DNA from: Flavivirga aquimarina
GTDB taxonomy: Bacteria; Bacteroidota; Bacteroidia; Flavobacteriales; Flavobacteriaceae
NCBI RefSeq assembly: GCF_030540835.1
Contig: NZ_JAUOEK010000045.1
Coordinates: 86,952-150,951, forward strand
Length of the DNA: 64,000 bases
Reading direction: 5' to 3'
Below, one piece after another: positions 8,553-17,588 of this stretch. The notes beneath the pieces were generated by a model. That model was not told the DNA's origin and did not search any database. It saw only the letters and a list, made by a program, of their open reading frames with translations. The first letter of the stretch is position 1, and every line of letters begins with the position of its first letter. The translations under genes and the position numbers were made by a program.

Positions 8553-10064
8553 CTATAGTTTATTGCTATAACCTTGCTTTTTATATTTTTTTAAAAGTTG
8601 TTCTAATTCTTTAACAACTTCTGGATAATCTTTATAAAGGTTATTCTTTTCCTCCGGATCGTTTACCATATCATATAAAGTTCCTGAAGCTTCGTTCGCT
8701 TTTGGTTTTATTGATTTTGGTTTTGTAAATCCACCAGATCCTAAATTAGGCGTATATTTCCACTTGTCTTTCCTAATAGAAAACATGCCATTAAAAGAAT
8801 GATGAACAATCGCTTCTCTTATTGGTGTAACTTTATTAGATAGGTATGCTGGCCAAAGATTATAACTATCTTCTGCCCCACTTTCTACATTTGGCTTATT
8901 TAATATACCAGATAGTGTAGAAAACAAATCTGTTGTACACATTATTTGGTTAGATTGAAGTCCTGCAGGAATAACCCCTGGCCATTGTGCAATGTATGGT
9001 ACTCTATGTCCGCCTTCGTATATATCTGCTTTCTGGCCCTTAAATTTATAGTTTGCACGATGTGCAAACTCCTTTTTATCTTGAAGTTTCCAGTGTGAAC
9101 CATTATCTGAAGTCACAATAATTAAAGTATTTTCTAATTTTCCTGCTTTTTCTAAAGCATCAACAACTGAGCCTACTGCATCATCAACCATAGTTACAAA
9201 ATCACCATAACGCCCCGCTTTAGATTTCCCTACAACTTTACCTACTGGCAACCAAGGTGTATGTGGAGCCGTTAAAGAAAAATAGATAAAGAAAGGCGAA
9301 TTAACTCTTTTTTGATTATCGATAAAAGAAACCGTTTTCTTTGTAATGTTATTTAGTACGTTTTCAAACACAAAACTAGGTGCTTTTTCCCCTTGTCTCC
9401 AACTTACACCACGACCTTCTTTATTTTGACTTTTTCCTTTAGTGTATGCTGAAGGTAATTCTAATACTTTTCCATTTTCTATATATACATAAGGAGGCAT
9501 ATCTAATGACGCTGGAATTATATATGAATAATCAAAACCTAAAGCATTCGGTCCTTTTATTTTTTTGCTAAAATCCACATTTGTATTAAGACCTTTTTTA
9601 TTACCTATAGGTTTATTTGAATCTTCTGACTGGAGTCCCAATCCTAAATGCCATTTTCCTATACAAGCTGTTTTATAGCCATTAGTTTTAAGATATGAAG
9701 CTATAGTTGGTCTATCATCTTCAATTAAAGGTTTATCGTAACCATATAAAACACCTTCTTTTAAGCGGCTTCTCCATGCATAACGGCCTGTTAAAATACC
9801 ATATCTGGTTGGTGTGCACACGGAAGAATTTGTATGCGCATCTGTAAAATGAACACCTTCTTTTACGATTTTATCCATATGTGGTGTTTGGATGCCTGAT
9901 TCAGGATTTAAAGACGAAAGGTCTCCATACCCCATATCATCTGCCAGAATGTATACAATATTAGGTATTTTACTTTTAATAGTTATATTTTCTTTTTTAA
10001 CATCTTTATTGTTTATACAAGAGGTTATCGAGATTAATAATGTGAAAAAAAATAATCTATTCAT
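8553..10064 (-). CDS. Family S1 sulfatase, lipoprotein
   Basis: A 503-residue sulfatase with a short lipoprotein signal (ISITSC, Cys about 16). The N-terminal metal site is VYILADDMGYGDLSSL. The formylglycine motif is CTPTR at 83-87, with Thr in the fourth position, followed by YGILTGRYAWRSRL. A long insertion around PNALGFDYSYIIPASLDMPPYVYIENG and a TSDNGSHW segment resemble sulfatases of the mucin- or galactan-type rather than the short ones nearby. It is the first gene of a close-packed run (sulfatase, GH97, sulfatase, GH29) and may be read together with the 12814 gene 146 nt upstream. Substrate specificity is not readable by eye. Confidence 0.93.
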   Translation of the reverse strand: MNRLFFFTLLISITSCINNKDVKKENITIKSKIPNIVYILADDMGYGDLSSLNPESGIQTPHMDKIVKEGVHFTDAHTNSSVCTPTRYGILTGRYAWRSRLKEGVLYGYDKPLIEDDRPTIASYLKTNGYKTACIGKWHLGLGLQSEDSNKPIGNKKGLNTNVDFSKKIKGPNALGFDYSYIIPASLDMPPYVYIENGKVLELPSAYTKGKSQNKEGRGVSWRQGEKAPSFVFENVLNNITKKTVSFIDNQKRVNSPFFIYFSLTAPHTPWLPVGKVVGKSKAGRYGDFVTMVDDAVGSVVDALEKAGKLENTLIIVTSDNGSHWKLQDKKEFAHRANYKFKGQKADIYEGGHRVPYIAQWPGVIPAGLQSNQIMCTTDLFSTLSGILNKPNVESGAEDSYNLWPAYLSNKVTPIREAIVHHSFNGMFSIRKDKWKYTPNLGSGGFTKPKSIKPKANEASGTLYDMVNDPEEKNNLYKDYPEVVKELEQLLKKYKKQGYSNKL

Positions 10065-10210
10065 TACTATGATCTGCTTTTTTAATTTATAAAGGTGAAA
10101 TATTCAAATTCTTATTCTCAGAAAGTAAAGCTTAATAAAACATGTCGTTTTAACTGTTATCTAAACCAGTATTATTAATTACTAAGACAAAAATATTCGC
10201 TTATAATAGT

Positions 10211-12814
10211 TTAATCTGTTTCTATACTTTTATGCGGTAACTTACTAAAAATACTTTTTCCATTAGTATTTATAAATGCTTTAATTGTGTACTTTGATTT
10301 TTTTTCCAATTCAGTACTTGGTATAAACACTTCAAAAACTTTCATGTTATGCGATAAATCTCTTCCTTGAATCAACTGTTCTTCAACTGTTAAGTAAGAG
10401 ATGTTTTCTATTTTTATGCCATATGAATAGTCACCGTCTAACAAAATATTTTTAAACGCTACTTTTAACAAAAACCCCTCTTTTTGTTTTTCAATATCTG
10501 TTATTTCAATCGCATATTTTTTATCTGAACCAAATAGTGTTGCCGTATTTGGATAAAAATTACTTTCACCTGCTACAGTTTCTGCTTTTACGGTATAGAA
10601 ATAAACAGTGTTTTTTTCAGCAGAAGTATCTTTAAAAAAAGGTCTCTTAATTCCGCTAGCTATTTTTTTATAATTATGAAGCTCCTTTCCTCGATAGACA
10701 TTATAAGTTGTTTCTGGAAGTACGGAATCTTGCGTTATCCATTTTACAGATACACTACCGTCTGTATCTCTAATTGCGGACACATTTCTTGGACTTAGCG
10801 GAATTTTTTCTGATAAAATAAGTGTTACTGGTTTCGAAAAAATACCAACTCCCAAACCATTATAGGCTGCCACCGAAAATTTATAAGGCATATGATATTT
10901 TAAACCTTCTACCCTATACCCAAAAACATTATTAGCTTCTACTAAAGTTTCTTTGCCCGTATTAGTATTGATATATTTAAGTTTATACCCAGATGTATTT
11001 GGTACACTTTTCCAGAAAATAGTGGCTGTTGTATTTCTTTTAGATGTTTTAAATATTTCCGGTGTTTCTGGAACACTATTTTTTAGAACAATTTGATTTG
11101 AAAAGTCACTTATACCTTGCTTATTTTCAGCATTCATTTTAAAATAATAAGTAACATCGGTTTTCAAGTTTTTAATATCGATTGAATTTACCAAAGCTCC
11201 TTCAACTTTAATTTGTTCTTTTAAATCATTAGGATCTTCACCATAATAAATGGTATAATTTTCCACATTTTCAATAGCCCCCCAAGTAATATGAATACTT
11301 TTAGACAGTACTTCTCCCTTATAAATAGTTGGATTAGCAGGCTTGGTTACAAGCATTGATGTCCATTTAGCGACCGATACACTAAATGGTGGAATATTAA
11401 TTTTTCCGTTATTAAAAGCTGCTGTTTTTATATCTGTATTTTCAACTTTTAGTGAGTCTGCTGTTATATAATTTACCTCAATTTCTTTATTCAAAGAAAC
11501 ACCGTCTATTTTTATATGAAAATCTTTAGACTGTTCTGTTCTATTAGTAAACACTAAATAATCGTAGCCATTAATCCCTCGATATGCTTGTGTAAAGAAA
11601 CCTGTTTCAACAGTATTTTTCATACCAGATGCTACAAAACCATTTGTAACATTTGAGTTGAAAATAAAATCTGAATGATTGGTTACATCATGATAAATAG
11701 CATAAGCTTTTCCTTCTAGTGTTTTATCAATTCCTGTTAAAATACTATCGGTTTTAAGTTTAACACCATTTTTATAAGCAGCCTCTATTTCTTCATTGAT
11801 ATTTTTTTCTGGCGCATACTTACTACTAACTTCATGTGCACCTACAAACCAAGTATTCGTATGCTGCAATTGGCGCATCACATATTCAATATTATAAATA
11901 CTAGAATATATACCATTTAAAGGCCTGTTCCACACTCCAAATTCGGTGATAACCATGGGTATATCTTTCCAATTATAATCTTCAATTTCTTGCATTGCTG
12001 CTGCAGAAGTTGCCTCTATAAGTTTTGTATTTGCTCTTTTATAAGCATTATCTATAGTTTCTTTTTTTCCTGCATGTGGTGCATAAGAGTGTTTAGAAAA
12101 TACATTCCAATAAGCGCCATGTTTTTTTTGATAATCATTAATCTCTTTCATAAACCCCCAAATACCATCCCATGTACTGTTTAAAGTAAGAAATGCATCA
12201 GGAAAAACGGTTTTAATAGCATCTGCATGCGGTTTCATTTTAACGGCATAATCGTACCCATTATTCCACCAATATCGTTCTCTGTGTGGTACATAAAAAT
12301 AAGGTTCGTTACAAAATTGCCATGTTGCTACTTCAATATTATTGTTTTTACAGAATCTCGCTAGCTCAAGGGTTATTTCTGGTGTTTCCGAAAATCCATT
12401 TATAGTAACTATTAATTTACCATTTATTTCTCTTAATAAATCATATAAATCGATAATGCGGTGTGGTCCTTTAACTTCTGTAAATCGGTAGCCTTTGAGG
12501 TATTGTTTCGAGTGGTCGAACATCATGGCATAATCGATATCATACTGCCCAGTGGCGCTGTTAAAGGCATCTCCCATAGTCCCAGAAAAATAACGAAGCC
12601 AACCTGGTTTTAATTGATGCACCGCTTTTCTAAAATCTGGATGTAAGTAACTCCAACTTTTATCTGCTATTCTAACATTAAATCCGCTAGAGCCTATTTT
12701 AATAGCATGTCCGTTTTTTGTGTCTATATTTATTATACCTGGGGCTTCTTGTGAATTCGACAACTGAAAAAGGGCATTAATAAACAGCAGTAGAATCAAT
12801 TTTTTTATATTCAT
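10211..12814 (-). CDS. Secreted clan GH-A-like TIM-barrel glycosidase with three FnIII-like domains
   Basis: An 867-residue exported protein (signal peptide 1-22). Residues about 25-340 look like a TIM barrel with the two glutamates of retaining clan GH-A enzymes: WQFCNEPYFY (Glu about 170, acid/base) and PMVITEFGVW (Glu about 291, nucleophile). KPGWLRYFSGTMGDAFN and HSYAPHAG are also typical barrel segments. A beta-sandwich region (about 385-495) follows, then three fibronectin type III-like repeats (about 500-785). No T9SS tail is visible, so it may stay in the periplasm or surface-attach another way. I cannot place it in a named GH family; relatives of GH39, GH79 or GH86 are guesses. It has its own copy of the regulatory element. 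Confidence 0.7.
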   Translation of the reverse strand: MNIKKLILLLFINALFQLSNSQEAPGIINIDTKNGHAIKIGSSGFNVRIADKSWSYLHPDFRKAVHQLKPGWLRYFSGTMGDAFNSATGQYDIDYAMMFDHSKQYLKGYRFTEVKGPHRIIDLYDLLREINGKLIVTINGFSETPEITLELARFCKNNNIEVATWQFCNEPYFYVPHRERYWWNNGYDYAVKMKPHADAIKTVFPDAFLTLNSTWDGIWGFMKEINDYQKKHGAYWNVFSKHSYAPHAGKKETIDNAYKRANTKLIEATSAAAMQEIEDYNWKDIPMVITEFGVWNRPLNGIYSSIYNIEYVMRQLQHTNTWFVGAHEVSSKYAPEKNINEEIEAAYKNGVKLKTDSILTGIDKTLEGKAYAIYHDVTNHSDFIFNSNVTNGFVASGMKNTVETGFFTQAYRGINGYDYLVFTNRTEQSKDFHIKIDGVSLNKEIEVNYITADSLKVENTDIKTAAFNNGKINIPPFSVSVAKWTSMLVTKPANPTIYKGEVLSKSIHITWGAIENVENYTIYYGEDPNDLKEQIKVEGALVNSIDIKNLKTDVTYYFKMNAENKQGISDFSNQIVLKNSVPETPEIFKTSKRNTTATIFWKSVPNTSGYKLKYINTNTGKETLVEANNVFGYRVEGLKYHMPYKFSVAAYNGLGVGIFSKPVTLILSEKIPLSPRNVSAIRDTDGSVSVKWITQDSVLPETTYNVYRGKELHNYKKIASGIKRPFFKDTSAEKNTVYFYTVKAETVAGESNFYPNTATLFGSDKKYAIEITDIEKQKEGFLLKVAFKNILLDGDYSYGIKIENISYLTVEEQLIQGRDLSHNMKVFEVFIPSTELEKKSKYTIKAFINTNGKSIFSKLPHKSIETD

Positions 12815-12935
12815 TTATTATAGGCTCATCAATTTTTAACTAAAGACAAACACAACGGATATGTGTTTAATTCTCTTTAAAACTTTTAATTTTTAACATG
12901 ATAATAGACATGATATCTACCATCTATAGCTATTT

Positions 12936-12991
12936 CAAAAGTATTAACTCCAATGATAATAGAATTCTCATTTGAGGCCTCTAAATGTTGC
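12936..12991 (-). promoter_or_regulatory. PUL promoter element upstream of the 12814 gene
   Basis: Reverse strand: left half GCAACATTT, right half ending AAATGAGAA, then TACTTTTG, a perfect TAnnTTTG -7 box. From the first G of the left half to the box is 48 nt, identical to seven other copies in this window. The box lies about 121 nt before the start codon. The two halves suggest an activator site just upstream of the core promoter. Confidence 0.6.
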
Positions 12992-13156
12992 ACAATACTT
13001 AAAAATAAATTCATAAACATAACGATGTCAATAAAATATCAATTTCAATAAAAACGCCGAAAACAAAGCCTCTGCTTCTGGTTATTCTTTTCGAATAAAT
13101 AAAAAGTATTAAACCTAGATCCCGCGATTAGTTCAAGATTATCTTAAACATAAAAA

Positions 13157-13185
13157 GGCAGCATCTATAAAAACAAGATGCTGCC
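13157..13185 (-). terminator. Rho-independent terminator of the 13212-14828 gene
   Basis: A perfect 10-bp stem (GGCAGCATCT with AGATGCTGCC) with a 9-nt loop. On the reverse strand it is followed by a run of five T. It lies 27 nt after the stop codon. Confidence 0.85.
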
Positions 13186-13211
13186 CATTATGACTACTTT
13201 TATATTTTAAT

Positions 13212-14828
13212 TTAGTCCTTAACTATCTTATAAGTTTTCGAATGTTCAACACCTTTTAGTTTTAATAAATAAATACCTTTTGAAAATTCACTTACGTTAA
13301 TCTCAATCTCACGTACATTATCTATTGTATCACTTAATAGTTCCTGTCCATTAATGTTATATATAGTATACTGATTAAACTCAGCATTTGGAGATACTAT
13401 GCTTAACTTATCAACAACTGGATTTGGATACATCGCTACTTTTATATTCTCATTATCTTCTGTTGATAATTGAGGTAAAGCTTTAACTTCTACTTCGGCT
13501 ATATTCATATTTGTACCAACAATATTTGATTGAATTCTAACAAATCTCCCTGTTACACCTCCAGTTTCAGCTGTAACCGAAGGCTGAGGCTTAGCGGTAT
13601 ATTCTTTAGAATAAACCTCATCTCTATTGTTGTCTAATACTATTACTGTGAAATTGGTTAAATTGTCTGTACAACAATTAGTTCTATTATATACTTTAAT
13701 ATCACCTATTGTTTTCTCTGAACCAAGATCGACCTCCCACCAAGCATAATCTGTACTAGTCACAGGCCCTGGAATTGATATAGATCCATCTGCCCAATGA
13801 CCACTAGTATTACCATCGTTTGCTTTATCTGCAGTAGCTCCATTATACCCTAAAGCCGATTGGCTAGCTGTACCAGTCACGGCATGGTTAACAAAAACGG
13901 GGATTGTATAATCTTTTAAATATAAAAGCATCATATCCTGTGCAGCTCTAGTTATTGAACCATCTGTTAAACTTATTGTGTTCCATACATTATATAAAAC
14001 CAAACCATCTACTTCATTTTCTATTGCTTTTTCTAGACGTGTTCCGTTACCTTTTGCATCATTATGGTTAACCTCAGAATCCCAAACAGGTAAGCTTTCG
14101 GCATCAGCTAAAGCAATGAAGGTAGGCCATTGCCCATGATGAAAACCTAAATTATGTGTTGCAGCAACAGTAATATAATCGGCTATATCAGTATTTTGAA
14201 GCATATCAATACCTGCAGGAAGTCCCCAAGTACAAGGGCCTATTAATTCTGCACCGTTTACATTATTATAAAGCGCTGCATAAATGGCATGTATTTGGTC
14301 TATGGTCCAAGTACTACTAGTAGCCCTTCCATCTTCATTAAATGGATTCAGCCATTTACATTCTGGGTATTCAGCTGAAAACTCTAGCACTCTAGCTATT
14401 AATTCATCGGTAGCAGCTTGTACACCATTAACAGAAGGAACAGTTCCATTGAGCATATTATTCGCTACTCGAGCACCACCACCACCTTGAGCTGGGTTAG
14501 CAAAAATTGGTAGTCCTTGAGCTATAACTTGTGAATAAAAATAGTCAAAAATTGGTTTATTGGGGTTAAGATCATCTCCATTAACATCTCTCCCAAAAAT
14601 AGGGATACGAATACCATTCACTTGCATCTCAATAAAACCTTTTAATAGGTTATCTGCATGTTCTTCTGTTTTTATTGCATTAGTAATAAAAGCTTGTTTA
14701 CAATCTCCTATAACATAATCCATGTCATTGGTGTAAATGGTTTGGCTAAAAGCACTAATAGTACAGTAGATTAGTGTTAAAATAAAAAGCAATATTTTAA
14801 TACTTGTCCTTTGGGTAGTTTTTTTCAT
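13212..14828 (-). CDS. T9SS-secreted TIM-barrel-like glycosidase with F5/8-type (fucolectin-like) CBM
   Basis: A 538-residue product from ATG 14828, which has an AGAAAGA ribosome-binding sequence and starts a classical signal peptide (MKKTTQRTSIKILLFILT). A longer in-frame start at 14882 adds 18 residues. The catalytic-like part (about 35-310) has NGIRIPIFGRD, KWLNPFNEDGR (Glu about 165) and LPVWDSEVNHN (Glu about 252), a spacing that fits a retaining barrel enzyme. A discoidin/F5-8 type domain follows (about 310-450) with WWEVDLGSEKTIGDIKVYNR and an adjacent Cys-Cys pair, similar to fucose- or galactose-binding lectin modules. The C-terminus is a type A T9SS tail (MYPNPVVDKL to the end). The GH family is not recognised. 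Confidence 0.7.
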   Translation of the reverse strand: MKKTTQRTSIKILLFILTLIYCTISAFSQTIYTNDMDYVIGDCKQAFITNAIKTEEHADNLLKGFIEMQVNGIRIPIFGRDVNGDDLNPNKPIFDYFYSQVIAQGLPIFANPAQGGGGARVANNMLNGTVPSVNGVQAATDELIARVLEFSAEYPECKWLNPFNEDGRATSSTWTIDQIHAIYAALYNNVNGAELIGPCTWGLPAGIDMLQNTDIADYITVAATHNLGFHHGQWPTFIALADAESLPVWDSEVNHNDAKGNGTRLEKAIENEVDGLVLYNVWNTISLTDGSITRAAQDMMLLYLKDYTIPVFVNHAVTGTASQSALGYNGATADKANDGNTSGHWADGSISIPGPVTSTDYAWWEVDLGSEKTIGDIKVYNRTNCCTDNLTNFTVIVLDNNRDEVYSKEYTAKPQPSVTAETGGVTGRFVRIQSNIVGTNMNIAEVEVKALPQLSTEDNENIKVAMYPNPVVDKLSIVSPNAEFNQYTIYNINGQELLSDTIDNVREIEINVSEFSKGIYLLKLKGVEHSKTYKIVKD

Positions 14829-14955
14829 TCTTTCTGGTTTTAATAAGTTGTGTTTTTTAATAAAGTTTTTATCAAAAAACATTGATTAGTCTGTATTTTC
14901 TTATGTAAATATCTAATAAACAGAAACATAAGAGGGTTTAAAATATTCACTAGAA

Positions 14956-15011
14956 CAAAAAAAACATTTTTACACCTTTTAAAATTCTCAATTACGGAGT
15001 CTATTTGTTGC
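14956..15011 (-). promoter_or_regulatory. PUL promoter element upstream of the 14828 gene
   Basis: Reverse strand: GCAACAAAT, then CCGTAATTGAGAA, and 48 nt after the first G the octamer TTTTTTTG, a weak -7 box that keeps only the TTTG part. The left and right halves are nearly identical to the 19822-19877 copy, so the element is convincing even though the box is poor. Confidence 0.6.
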
Positions 15012-15117
15012 TAAAACACGACGTATAACAACTTTATGACGCAATTTTCTGTCATTTAAAGTCTTAACTACTAAAAATCGACACAGGGATATTCTGGTTA
15101 TAAATCTTTAATGCAAT

Positions 15118-15353
15118 AAAGAATTTCTTGAAACCAACTATCCTCGAGGCAGTCCCGATAGCTATCGGGACATAGAGGTATTTCGCTGGTTTCATACCCA
15201 ATCAAGTTGAGCACAGGTTTTGACCTAAAAAGGTCAAAAACCGAAATTCTGTATTTAGATTCCCGTTTTCACGGGAATGACAACTTCAACGGAAACCCTG
15301 CCTTTGCCGGTAGGCAGGCCCGACGCAAGCATCGGAGAATTCTTTTAGATTAA
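15118..15353. repeat. Palindrome-rich dispersed repeat, copy A
   Basis: A non-coding module almost identical to the one at 45792-45983. It starts AAAGAATTTCTTGAAACCA and ends near GAATTCTTTT. It contains a 20-bp perfect palindrome (GTCCCGATAG plus its complement), GACCTAAAAAGGTC, an ATTCCCGT/ACGGGAAT hairpin and a terminal CCTGCC/GGCAGG hairpin. Outer arms TGAAACCA and TGGTTTCA can pair around the 20-bp palindrome. This copy has about 22 extra bases after the TGGTTTCA arm and a different last hairpin. It lies just after the stop of the GH128-like gene ending at 15428. No transposase is present, so a non-autonomous (REP- or MITE-like) element is likely. Confidence 0.75.
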
Positions 15354-15427
15354 AAGTTAATCCTTAACAACCTTGTAAACTTATAAAGATTTTACCCTAT
15401 GGAATTTCAGAGAATACGTATATACGC

Positions 15428-17575
15428 CTATTGAATAATAATTTTTTCGGTGAAATATCTCAAACCAGATGTTATTTTAACAATATACAAACCACTAGAA
15501 AGTCTGTTAACATCAATTTTAGGGCTTAAGCCTGATACTTGCTTTACTAGTTGCCCTGCAGTGTTATAAATGGTTAATTCTATGTCGTTACTTTTAATTT
15601 CATCTGAATATTTCAAATTAAAAAACCCATCAGTAATTACTGTTGGAGACAATAAAACCTGAGATGAGATTGAATTGTCATTTGTAGATAGTGGTTCTCC
15701 CTGCTCGTAAGTTTCTTGTGTATAGGCTACTGGCGATTCGTGATTTGCATAAAACTCCCCTACAGAATTTAAAGTCACTGGGTTACGCACGGACATAAGG
15801 GAATGTCCACCACCTGGAGTTTGAGAAGGTTGCCATGTAAAGACACAATAACGCTCAACAAAATAAGTATCATCCAACATATTTATAAACGAAGTCAAAC
15901 CTGCCAAAACTTGTGATTCTGTTAAGTTTGGATTATCATGAATATCTCCATAATTAAACTCCGTAATCCATAATGGTATTTGATAGGTATCGTAAAGGTT
16001 TTTTAGCCAATTATAAAAACTAGTAGTTGTTGGTTTTTTATAATAGTGCACTGGTAAGTAATCTATGCGATAACCAGCAGCAATTGCTTTTTCCATAAAC
16101 TCATCAAGCCAAGCTCTACCTTTAGCACCATCGGTTACAGCTGGTGCACCCAACCTTAAACCTGAAGCTTGTAAAATTTTATATTGTGCAATAGCATTAT
16201 CAACCGTCATATTTGCTTGATTTGAACCATCAGGTTCATTAAATGCAAGATGGTGCGTTACATCCATAATGCTCCCCAATGACTCCATTTTATCTATTCC
16301 ACCACCACCACTCCAGTTCATCACAACATATTCAGTATCTGATGTACTAACATCTCCATTTCCCCAATCGTAAAACCAAGTAGAATTAAGAGCGGCTACC
16401 ACATCGTTTCCTTTGCCACTTGCGCCTTTTTTATGCACATCATTCCATGGGGAAACACGAATAAAAGAAGCTTTCTTTTGTAAATCTTGAGTTAAGTTAA
16501 TACTTAAATCATCCTCTGCAGCTACATACACTTTACTTGCTCCAGTCCCATTTATATTCTCTGCAAAAGTTGCCATATACCCTTTTTCTAGCGTAAATGA
16601 AACTGCCCAATCATCATACGCGCCTAGAGTGCCATTATAGTAGCCACAATATATTTCATGTTCTTCACCTGAAAAATCATAACCAGAATATATTTTAAGT
16701 ACTGGATCATTAACTCTTGATGCTAAAAATACTTCTTGAGCCAATTCAAGGTTTGAAATTGAACTATCTATTGTAGCAGAAGTTGATTCACAATCTGCTA
16801 TTACAGCAATTGCATCATCAATTACTAACTGAAAAGCATTGGCAGCAGATTGTGGATATTGATTATAAGCAGTACCTATAGTTACTGATTCTAATAAACT
16901 TTCTGCTGCATTTATATTGTTTGTTAAAAGCAAACGATTTTCTTCTCCACTTAATAAAGAGATATTATCAAAGTAAAATTGACCATTATTGGCATACATA
17001 TAAATCAACTGAATATCAATTTTAGTAATATCTTCAGCATCTTCTAAAAAAGGAATATCGGTTGCCATTAATTCTCCATTACTATAGAAATTAACTTTTT
17101 TTGAATCAAAATCAACTTGAGTAGAAATCGTAAAAACAGTATTGGTAGGAAAACTTACTGCTGGTGTGCTTGATACAAAACTGCTTGGAACACCACTCTC
17201 CATTGCGGTTGCATATTTTATAGTAGCTGTACCAATACCAATAGCAATACTAGACAAATGCTTACCCGTTGATGAAACTAAATGTATCCGACAATTTACA
17301 GAATTTCGAGTAGCAGACACATCAAAAGAAAAAGTAGGGTTATTAGATGTAGGACTAAAAGTATGATACACAGAAGGCATATATGTATTGTGATCAAATT
17401 TCAACTTACCCGCTTCAACAGTAACTCGACCAGAAGTGTTGTACTCTGTCCAACCTTCTGGCAGATCTCCAGGGGTACTAAATGTATTATTTACTGTTAT
17501 ACCACAGGTATTTGTCTGTGCAAAATTACTAATAGTAAAAAGAAAAATTATCACATATAAAAACCTAGTTTTCAT
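15428..17575 (-). CDS. T9SS-secreted GH128-like enzyme with LamG-like and beta/gamma-crystallin-like modules (paralog 2)
   Basis: A 715-residue exported protein. Signal peptide 1-20; a concanavalin/LamG-like beta-sandwich (25-210) ending FYFDNISLLSG; a helical linker (215-290); a beta/gamma-crystallin-like double Greek key (295-375: KIYSGYDFSGEEHEIYC, then KGYMATFAENINGTG and ASFIRVSPW). A Glyco_hydro_cc/GH128-like barrel follows (385-625) with HHLAFNEPDG (Glu447), WLDEFMEKAIAAGYRIDYLP and PLWITEFNYGD (Glu539). The last 75 residues are a T9SS sorting tail. GH128 enzymes known so far cut beta-1,3-glucans; whether this one does is unknown, since the setting is a sulfated galactan/fucan locus. 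It lies 13 nt after its paralog, so they are one operon. Confidence 0.85.
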   Translation of the reverse strand: MKTRFLYVIIFLFTISNFAQTNTCGITVNNTFSTPGDLPEGWTEYNTSGRVTVEAGKLKFDHNTYMPSVYHTFSPTSNNPTFSFDVSATRNSVNCRIHLVSSTGKHLSSIAIGIGTATIKYATAMESGVPSSFVSSTPAVSFPTNTVFTISTQVDFDSKKVNFYSNGELMATDIPFLEDAEDITKIDIQLIYMYANNGQFYFDNISLLSGEENRLLLTNNINAAESLLESVTIGTAYNQYPQSAANAFQLVIDDAIAVIADCESTSATIDSSISNLELAQEVFLASRVNDPVLKIYSGYDFSGEEHEIYCGYYNGTLGAYDDWAVSFTLEKGYMATFAENINGTGASKVYVAAEDDLSINLTQDLQKKASFIRVSPWNDVHKKGASGKGNDVVAALNSTWFYDWGNGDVSTSDTEYVVMNWSGGGGIDKMESLGSIMDVTHHLAFNEPDGSNQANMTVDNAIAQYKILQASGLRLGAPAVTDGAKGRAWLDEFMEKAIAAGYRIDYLPVHYYKKPTTTSFYNWLKNLYDTYQIPLWITEFNYGDIHDNPNLTESQVLAGLTSFINMLDDTYFVERYCVFTWQPSQTPGGGHSLMSVRNPVTLNSVGEFYANHESPVAYTQETYEQGEPLSTNDNSISSQVLLSPTVITDGFFNLKYSDEIKSNDIELTIYNTAGQLVKQVSGLSPKIDVNRLSSGLYIVKITSGLRYFTEKIIIQ

Positions 17576-17588
17576 ATACTTAAGTTTA

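Noticed and set aside
10065..10210. Possible ninth promoter element upstream of the 10064 sulfatase
   Set aside because: ATAACAGTT and a TTTG box keep the 48-nt distance, but the CC and TTGAGA parts are missing, so it could be chance in AT-rich DNA.
12886..13020. 44-residue reverse-strand reading frame
   Set aside because: It overlaps the well-spaced promoter element of the 12814 gene, has no ribosome-binding site and no recognisable product.
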